From positions 1 through 5,341 of the forward strand of contig CAMLLF010000324.1 of NCBI GenBank assembly GCA_946480705.1: a stretch of DNA of 5,341 nt, given 5' to 3'. Made by a program: the position numbers and the translations under genes. The number at the start of each line of letters is the position of its first letter. Position 1 is the first letter of the stretch. Origin of the DNA: an uncultured Lysobacteraceae bacterium (lineage in GTDB: Bacteria; Pseudomonadota; Gammaproteobacteria; Xanthomonadales; Rhodanobacteraceae). Positions 1-5,341 of the stretch are shown piece by piece. The notes beneath the pieces are model-generated. The model was given only the letters and a program-made list of their open reading frames with translations. It was not told the origin of the DNA and ran no database searches.

Positions 1-3000
1 CGGTGTGGCGGCGGGGTACATCGGCCTGACAGAACTCAACGAGAGCCGCTTCCCGCCCGATCCGTTCTCGAGCGCGCCGGGCGCGCGGTTGTATCGCAGC
101 GGCGACCGCGTGCGCCGGCTCGCCGACGGCCGCATCGAATACCTCGGCCGCCGCGACGAACAGATCAAGCTGCGCGGCATGCGCATCGAACCCGGCGAGA
201 TCGAGACCTGTCTCGCCGCGCTGCCGGCGGTGCGCGAAGCCGCCGTCGTGCATGTCGCGAATGCGGCGGGCGAAGGCCGGCTCGTGGCCTATGTCAGCGC
301 GCGCGCGGAGGCGACCGCGGACCTCGAGGACGAACGCATCGCCGACTGGCAGCGCCTCTACGACGACAACTACCGCGGGCCGAATCGCGATGCGCTGTTC
401 AACTTCGACGGCTGGAACAGCAGCCTGACCGGCGAGCCGATACCGCTCGACGAAATGGAGCAGTGGCAGGACGAAACCGTCGCGCGCATCCGCGCGCTGC
501 GGCCGCGGCGCGTACTGGAGATCGGCTGCGGCAGCGGCCTGCTGCTGCTGCGGCTTGCGCCGGACTGCGCGCGCTATGTCGGCGTCGATCTGTCGCAGGA
601 AGCGCTGGTCAGTCTGCAGCGCAAGATCGAACAGGCGGGCATCCGCGGCGTCGAACTCGTGCATGCGCGCGCCGACGCGCTGGACACACTGGTTCCCGAA
701 TCGTTCGATACCGTGATCCTCAACTCGGTCGCGCAGTATTTCCCGGATCGCGACTACCTCGAACGCGTCGTCGCTGCCGCACTCGCGCGGCTGCAGCCCG
801 GCGGCGCGCTGTTCGTCGGCGACGTGCGCAACCTGCTGCTGCTCGACGCGTTCCATCAGGCGATTCAACAGGCGCGCGCGACGCCGGCCGCCGATCTGGC
901 GGAAGCGGCGCGGCGCGCGGCCGCGCAGGAAAAGGAACTGCTGATCGCGCCGGCCTGGTTCGCGCGTGCCGGAGCCGGCACGCACGCCGTGCAGGCGTTG
1001 CCGAAGACCGCGCCGAACGCGAACGAGATGACCGCGTTCCGCTACGACGTCGTGCTGCGCGACGCGATGCCCGCGATCGCGCGCCAGCGTGTCTTCGAGG
1101 CGCACGACACCGGTGCGTTCGCGGCGGCGATGGCCTGGGCGCGCGCGAATCCCGATGCGGTCGCGATCCTGACGCCGCTGCGCAATGCGCTCGTCGACAG
1201 CGACAGCGACGGCGACAACGGCGACACCGAGGATTCCTGCATCGCGCCGGCCGACGCCGTGCGCCGTGCGATTCACGGCGACCTGATCGCACAGCCGAGC
1301 TGGATCGCGTCGGACACGCGCGGCCGCTTCCATCTGCTGATCACCGCGAGCGATCCGGCGCTGCTGCACGATCACGTCGCGCTGCTGCGCGGCGTCGCCG
1401 CCGAAGCGGACGGCGCGATGACGAATGCGCCGACGCAGCAGGCGAACGAGGCGCGGCTGCGTCGCGAACTCGTCGCCGCGCTCGCGCGGAAACTGCCGGA
1501 ATACATGATCCCGGCGCAGTTCGTCTTCCTCGCGCGGCTGCCGCTGTCGCGCAACGGCAAGGTCGATCGCGCGCGGCTGCCGCAGGTGGACCTGCCGCGC
1601 TCGGAGCGCTTCCGTCCGCTGCGCAGCGACACCGAGCGGCGCGTCGCGGCGATCTGGAACGACGTGCTCGGCGCGCGCGTGCTCGGCGCCAGCGATCACT
1701 TCTTCGAGCTCGGCGGGCATTCGCTGGCCGCGGTGCAGGTACTCGCGCGCGTGCGCGACGCGTTGAACGTCGAGGTGTCGCTGGCCGACCTGTTCGCGCA
1801 CCCGATACTGGCCGACTTCGCCGAACGGCTCGCGCGCGCCGCGCCGGCCGCCGCGCCGCGCATCGGGCGCGTTCCGCGCGACGCGCCGTTGCCGCTGTCG
1901 TTCGAGCAGGAAGGACTGTGGTTCCTCGGCAAGCTGCCGGGCGCCGCGGCGGCCTACAACATGATCGCGGCGCGGCGGCTCGACGGACCGCTCGACGTCT
2001 CGGCGCTGCGCCGCGCGGTCGACGCGCTCGGCCACCGCCACGAGGCGCTGCGCACGCGCTTCGGCGAGATCGACGGCCGGCCGGTCATGCGCACCGACCG
2101 CACCACGCCGCCGCCGCTGCGCATCGTCGACATTGCCGAGGATCCGGAGCGGCGCCTGCAGCAACTCCTCGACGAGGAGAGCGACCGCCAGTTCGACCTC
2201 GAGGCCGCTCCGCCCGTGCGTTTCAGCCTGCTGCGCGAGACGCCGCGGCGGCACGTGCTGCTGCTGTCGATGCATCACATCGTCGGCGACGGCTGGTCGA
2301 TCGACGTGCTGCTGCGCGACATCGGCCGTCTCTACGACGCCGAGATCCATGCGGGCCGCGCGCGTCCGGAGCCGCTCGCGATCCAGTACGCGGACTTCGC
2401 CTCGGCGCAACGCCGCATCGAAGTGCGACGGTTCGAACGGCTCGCCGCGTACTGGCGCACCGCGCTGGCCGGCGCGCCGCCGCTGCTCGAACTGCCGACC
2501 GACCGGCTGCGGCCGACGCAGCAGGATTTCCGCGGCGCGTTCCTGCCGTGCCGGCTCGATGCGTCGCTGTCGGCGCGCGTGCGCGCCGCGAGCCGCCGCT
2601 TCGACACGACGCCGTTCGTGCTGCTGCTGACGAGTTGGGCGTTGCTGCTGTCGCGTCTGTCGGGCCAGGACGACTTCGTCGTCGGCGTGCCGAGCGCGAA
2701 CCGTTCCGCGCCCGAGACGCAGGATCTCGTCGGACTGCTCGTCAGCACCCTGCCGCTGCGCGTCCCGTTGAATGGCGCACCGCGCCTGTCGCTGCTGTTG
2801 AAACGCGTCGAACGCCGCATGCTCGACGCGCAGCAGCATCAGGACATCGCATTCGAGAAGATCGTCGAACTCGTCTGCTCGACGCGCAGCCTCGCCTACA
2901 ACCCGCTGTTCCAGGTGCTGTTCGCGTGGCAGGGCGGGCGGCCGGAATCGTTGCGGATCGACGGACTGACGACGACGCTGCTGCGCGCGGACTGTTCGCC

Positions 3001-5341
3001 GCGCCACGCAAAGTTCGATCTGTCGCTGCTGCTGTTCGACGACGACGGCGTCATCCACGGCGGCATCGAGTACGCGAGCGCGCTGTTCGACGCGCCGACG
3101 ATCGAACGCTGCCGCGATCACTGGTTCGCCGTGCTCGCGCAGCTCGTGCAGGGCGAGGACATCGACCCGCAGCGCGTCGAACTGCTGGCGCCGGCGCAGC
3201 GCAACGAACTGCTCGACCGCTGGAACGCGACCGCGCGCGATTTTCCGCGCGAGCGCTGCCTGCACGAACTCGTCGAAGCGCAGGCCGCCGAGACGCCCGA
3301 CGCGATTGCCCTGGAGTTCGAGTCCGAATCGCTGACCTATGCCGAACTCGACCGGCGCGCGGCGCGGCTCGCCGCGCGCCTGCGCTCGCGCGGCGCGACC
3401 GTCGGCAGTTTCGTCGCGATCCATATTGCACGCAGTCCGGCGATGATCGTCGCCGTGCTCGCCGTGCTGAAGGCCGGCGCGGCCTACGTGCCGCTCGACA
3501 CGCTGCATCCGTCCGCACGCAAGGCGCACATCCTCGACGACTGCCGGCCGGGCTGGCTGCTGCATGCCGGCGACGCGCCGGTGTTCGAGCGGCTCGCCGC
3601 ACCGCCGCAGGCGATCGACGTGAGTGCGGACGACGACGGCGATGCCGCGCCGGCCGTTGCGACCGCGTCGACGCAGCTCGCCTATCTGATCTACACCTCG
3701 GGTTCGACCGGGCTGCCCAAGGGCGTCATGGTCGAGCATCGCTCGGTCGTCAACCGGCTCGTCTGGATGCTGCACCACTTTCCGATCGAGGCCGACGACG
3801 CCGTGCTGCAGAAGACCGCGCTCGGCTTCGACGTGTCGGTCTGGGAGATCTTCGTGCCGCTGATCTGCGGCGCGCGGCTCGTGCTGGCCGACAGCGGCGC
3901 GCAGGCCGACCCCGAACGCCTCGCGCGCATCCTGCGCGAGCGCCGCATCACGGTCGTGCATTTCGTGCCGTCGATGCTGCATCTGTTCCTCGCGCAGCTG
4001 CGCGGGGCGGTGTTTCCCGACCTGCATCACGTGATCTGCAGCGGCGAGGAACTGCCGCGCGTCGTCGTCGAGGATTTCCAGCACCGGCTGCCGCGCACCG
4101 CGCTGTACAACCTCTACGGGCCGACCGAGGCGTCGATCGAGGTCAGCTGGCATCGCTGCGAACTCGACCACGGCGCGCCGCGCGTGCCGATCGGACGGCC
4201 GATCGACAACTGCCGGCTCTACGTGCTCGACCGTCACCACCGGCTGCTGCCGCCCGGCGTGACCGGCGAGCTCTTCATCGGCGGCACGCCAGTCGCACGC
4301 GGCTACTTCCGGCGCCCGGCGCTGACGTCCGAGCGCTTCCTGCCCGATCCGCTGACCCGCGACGCGAATGCACGCATGTATAAAACCGGCGATCAGGCGC
4401 GCTGGCTGCCCAACGGCGAAGTCGACTTTCTCGGCCGCAACGACGCGCAGATCAAGCTGCGCGGTTTCCGCATCGAACCCAGCGAGATCGAAACGCAGCT
4501 CGCGCGCTTTCCCGGCGTCGAGGAAGCCGCCGTCGCGCTGCACCAGGACGCGACGCGCGGCGCGAGCCTCGTCGGCTACTGGGTCGGCGACGCCGCGATC
4601 GACGCCGCGGTGCTGCGCGACTATCTCGGCGCGGCGGTGCCCGACTACATGGTGCCGACGTTCTTCGTGCGGCTCGACCGCCTGCCGCTGAACGCGAACG
4701 GCAAGCTCGACCGCGCCGCGCTGCCGGCACCGGACACGGTCCGCGCCGGCGCGGCGTCCGCGCAGGCGTTCGAAGGCGAACTCGAACACCGGATCGCCGC
4801 GGTCTGGCACGAGGTGCTCGGCCGCAGCGGATTCGGCCGCGACGACAATTTCTTCGCCGTCGGCGGCCACTCGCTGCTGACCTTGCGGCTGCGCACGCGG
4901 CTCGCCGCCGCGGCGCTGCCGGTCGAGATCGCCGACCTGTTCCGTTATCCGACGATCGCGACGCTCGCGCGCGCGATCGCGCGCCGCGGCGGTGCGACCG
5001 CGGCGGCGAGCTGCGTGCGCGCGGACGGCGACACCGCGCCGCTGTTCCTGCTGCACGACGGCTTCGGGCTCACGCTGTATGCGCACGCGCTCGCGGCGCA
5101 CCTGCCCGCGGGGTTTCCGATTCATGTGCTCGACGACACCGCGGCCGTGCAGGACGAGTCGGCGTCGGTCCCGCTGCTGGCCGACCGCCTGCTCGGAGCG
5201 CTGCGCCGCGTCCAGCCGCACGGGCCTTACCGGCTCGCGGGCTGGTCCTTCGGCGGCCTGCTCGCCTATGAACTCGCGACGCGGCTCGTCGATGCGGGCG
5301 AGCCGGTCGACTATCTCGGCCTCATCGACAGCTACTACCGC
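1..5341 (+). CDS. Non-ribosomal peptide synthetase, terminal part (A-MT-PCP-C-A-PCP-TE), partial at both ends
   Basis: Multidomain cytoplasmic enzyme that activates amino acids with ATP, tethers them as thioesters on phosphopantetheine arms, joins them and releases a peptide. The frame starts at base 2 (base 1 ends a preceding codon) and is open for 1780 codons to base 5341. Core motifs occur in the normal order: partial A6, A7 (31-35) and A8 (49-68), a methyltransferase insert, A9 (498-504), A10 (518-523), PCP1 Ser574, condensation HHxxxDG (758-764), A2 motifs from LTYAEL (1111) to NGKLDR (1566-1571), PCP2 Ser1624, and thioesterase GWSFG (1747-1751). All key catalytic residues in view are intact, so this looks functional rather than a pseudogene. 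ATG codons in the frame, such as base 455, fall inside domains and are not starts. The true N-terminus lies upstream, with at least the rest of A1 and probably a C domain. The carboxy end lies just past the right edge, because a TE normally closes an NRPS. The peptide product is not recognised. Confidence 0.97.
2..310 (+). other. A1 adenylation domain, C-terminal part before the MT insert (end of A6 to A8)
   Basis: This is the tail of an amino acid-activating domain. Residues 1-17 match the second half of motif A6 (GVAAGY...ESRF, against a usual ARGY...ERF). YRSGD at 31-35 is motif A7, with Ser where Thr is usual. [15 protein letters not shown] from residue 49 is motif A8, and its hinge aspartate is Asp52. 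The fold continues through LVAYV (94-98), where it is interrupted. Motifs A3-A5, which hold the ATP-binding loop and the substrate pocket, lie to the left of the window, so the amino acid loaded cannot be predicted. Confidence 0.93.
146..205 (+). repeat. A8-motif direct repeat, copy 1 (A1 domain)
   Basis: These 60 bases, encoding [15 protein letters not shown] and the next five residues, align without gaps to bases 4433-4492. I count about 9 mismatches by hand, or roughly 85% identity. The copies arise from homologous A domains and are not a mobile repeat. The central stretch covering CAGATCAAGCTGCGCGG is identical in both. Confidence 0.8.
311..1441 (+). other. Integrated S-adenosylmethionine methyltransferase (N-MT) domain inside A1
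   Basis: About 375 residues inserted between A8 and A9, the standard place for NRPS N-methyltransferases, which methylate the alpha-amine of the carrier-bound aminoacyl group before condensation. The family entry segment is present: WQRLYDDNY from residue 116, then [15 protein letters not shown] from residue 138. SAM-binding motif I is [10 protein letters not shown] (171-180), followed by YVGVD (192-196), whose acidic residue would contact the SAM ribose. NSVAQYFP (241-248) and [11 protein letters not shown] (266-276) are hallmark motifs of this family, and [12 protein letters not shown] (341-352) matches its conserved late motif. The catalytic core looks complete. N-methylation rather than C- or O-methylation is inferred from position and motif set. 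The part after residue 395 is less conserved and carries an acidic loop. Confidence 0.93.
1196..1234 (+). other. Acidic DxDxDG loop in the MT/A1 linker
   Basis: Residues 399-411 read [13 protein letters not shown], with seven acidic residues out of 13, encoded by a run of GAC/AGC/GGC codons. The spacing D399-D401-D403-G404 with Glu410 at position 12 matches the liganding pattern of an EF-hand loop, but position 8 is Asn instead of a hydrophobic residue and no flanking helices are evident. It is most simply a flexible acidic linker between the methyltransferase core and the resumed A domain. Confidence 0.5.
1442..1591 (+). other. A1 adenylation domain, resumed after the MT insert (A9-A10)
   Basis: The adenylation fold resumes with an [23 protein letters not shown] stretch. 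LPEYMIP at 498-504 is motif A9 and NGKVDR at 518-523 is motif A10, whose Lys520 is the conserved lysine that orients the acyl-adenylate. The same place in A2 is uninterrupted: LVGYW (about 1521) runs straight on to VPDYMVP (1546-1552). This shows where the insert sits. Confidence 0.93.
1622..1819 (+). other. PCP1 peptidyl carrier (thiolation) domain
   Basis: A carrier domain of usual size (about 66 residues, 541-606) starting near [15 protein letters not shown]. The signature [11 protein letters not shown] runs from residue 565 to 575. Ser574 (bases 1721-1723) is the site for 4'-phosphopantetheine. It carries the residue activated by A1 and methylated by the MT. An Ala/Arg/Pro-rich linker of about 20 residues follows before the C domain. 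No epimerisation domain follows, so the donor residue should keep its configuration. Confidence 0.96.
1883..3211 (+). other. Condensation domain (probably LCL type)
   Basis: Forms the peptide bond between the chain on PCP1 and the aminoacyl group on PCP2. Motifs in order: C1 [10 protein letters not shown] (633-642); C2 RHEALRTRF (679-687); C3 [10 protein letters not shown] (757-766), with catalytic His759 and Asp763; C4 YADFA (796-800); C5 GVPSANR (895-901); C6 [12 protein letters not shown] (909-920); C7 HQDIAFEK (946-953). The GWS after HHxxxDG and the lack of an upstream epimerase favour an L-donor/L-acceptor (LCL) type over a dual or DCL type. C1, C4 and C6 each depart from consensus, but the active site is intact. 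A C-A linker with WNATARDFP follows at 1074-1082. Confidence 0.94.
3251..4723 (+). other. A2 adenylation domain, predicted to activate serine
   Basis: A complete amino acid adenylation domain. LTYAEL (1111-1116) is A1; [11 protein letters not shown] (1156-1166) is A2; [11 protein letters not shown] (1231-1241) is A3, the P-loop; FDVSVWE (1276-1282) is A4; NLYGPTE (1370-1376) is A5; GEL (1422-1424) starts A6; YKTGD (1460-1464) is A7; the [11 protein letters not shown] block (1478-1488) is A8; VPDYMVP (1546-1552) is A9; NGKLDR (1566-1571) is A10. Hand alignment to the GrsA Phe domain gives the ten pocket residues D1277, V1278, W1281, H1320, I1345, S1347, L1371, I1379, E1380, K1568, that is DVWHISLIEK. 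The known serine code DVWHLSLIDK differs at two places, both conservative (Leu to Ile, Asp to Glu). Serine is the best call; a related hydroxyl amino acid cannot be excluded. Unlike A1, this domain has no methyltransferase insert. Confidence 0.95.
4433..4492 (+). repeat. A8-motif direct repeat, copy 2 (A2 domain)
   Basis: Partner of bases 146-205, encoding [15 protein letters not shown] and the next five residues. The two copies are in the same orientation and about 4.3 kb apart. They could act as short homology for recombination between modules and could also mislead short-read assembly. Confidence 0.8.
4775..4966 (+). other. PCP2 peptidyl carrier domain of the final module
   Basis: A carrier domain between A2 and the thioesterase. 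[14 protein letters not shown] opens it, and [12 protein letters not shown] (1615-1626) is the signature, with Ser1624 (bases 4871-4873) as the phosphopantetheine site. It takes the A2 residue, accepts the upstream chain from PCP1 through the C domain and hands the full peptide to the TE. Val1620 stands where the family usually has Leu; this is a mild variant. Confidence 0.95.
5024..5341 (+). other. Type I thioesterase domain, N-terminal part (cut by the window edge)
   Basis: This is the alpha/beta-hydrolase release domain. [10 protein letters not shown] (1680-1689) is the strand and loop that normally forms the oxyanion-hole region. GWSFGG (1747-1752) is the nucleophile elbow with Ser1749. 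LGLIDS near the end places Asp1776 27 residues after the serine, the same spacing as the catalytic Ser80-Asp107 pair of the surfactin thioesterase. The catalytic histidine should lie about 100 residues further on, outside the window. A TE in this position marks the end of the assembly line. It releases the peptide as a free acid, lactone or lactam; which one cannot be told from this part. Confidence 0.92.

Noticed and set aside
455..457. In-frame ATG as a possible start of a separate protein beginning near the MT
   Set aside because: It lies within the conserved N-MT entry motif (PIPLDEM), and the A8 motif in the same frame continues upstream without a stop.
539..550. CTG tandem run, with similar CTG runs near 832-845 and elsewhere
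   Set aside because: It encodes leucines in the expected MT helix and reflects the CTG preference of the gene. It is too short to call a microsatellite feature.
2133..2630. A shorter + strand open frame in phase 3 inside the condensation domain, and a similar one at 4368-4691
   Set aside because: Both are Arg/Ser/Cys-rich shadows with no motifs, and both lie fully inside NRPS domains.
463..4383. A very long open + strand frame in phase 1 (about 1306 codons)
   Set aside because: Its translation is an Arg/Ala/Asp-rich low-complexity string with no recognisable domain, and it overlaps the NRPS frame, which carries every expected motif. High-GC genes with G/C at third positions often leave this kind of stop-free shadow.
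720..4896. Several antisense open frames of roughly 65-190 codons spread over the window
   Set aside because: They read as Arg/Ala/Ser-rich sequence without domain signatures and fall opposite conserved NRPS motifs. No promoter or convincing ribosome binding site was seen for any of them.
1..5341. Mobile element, CRISPR array, tRNA/rRNA, riboswitch or terminator
   Set aside because: The entire window is continuous coding sequence of one gene. I saw no spaced repeats, inverted terminal repeats, RNA gene signatures or hairpin-plus-T-run.

Overview
The whole window lies inside one very large gene on the + strand. A single reading frame, with codons starting at base 2, stays open from the left edge to the right edge (1780 codons, no stop, no frameshift). 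It encodes the C-terminal part of a modular non-ribosomal peptide synthetase (NRPS). Neither the start codon nor the stop codon is in the window, and there is no intergenic DNA, promoter, terminator or RNA gene.

Domain order, by residue of the visible protein: the C-terminal end of a first adenylation domain (A1, 1-103 and 481-530), interrupted between core motifs A8 and A9 by an S-adenosylmethionine-dependent methyltransferase of the NRPS N-methyltransferase type (about 104-480); carrier domain PCP1 (541-606, phosphopantetheine Ser574); condensation domain C (about 628-1070, catalytic HHxxxDG at 758-764); a complete second adenylation domain A2 (about 1085-1575) whose specificity pocket reads DVWHISLIEK, closest to the serine code; carrier domain PCP2 (about 1592-1655, Ser1624); and the first part of a type I thioesterase (from about 1675, nucleophile Ser1749, probable catalytic Asp1776), cut by the right edge before the catalytic histidine. 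The layout is therefore (A-MT)-PCP-C-A(Ser)-PCP-TE.

Read as an assembly line, the penultimate module loads an unknown amino acid and N-methylates it on its carrier. The last module loads a residue predicted to be serine, the C domain joins the two, and the TE releases the chain by hydrolysis or cyclisation. The predicted C-terminal end of the product is (N-methyl-X)-Ser. The A1 specificity pocket lies to the left of the window, so X cannot be read.

Composition is very GC-rich (roughly 70% by eye), with strong third-position G/C (CTG, GCG, CGC, GAC, TCG codons). This, and variants such as EPGEIE/EPSEIE in motif A8, fit a Burkholderia-like betaproteobacterium, but that is an inference from style. 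Other high-GC proteobacteria are possible. I do not recognise a named gene cluster and give no gene symbol.
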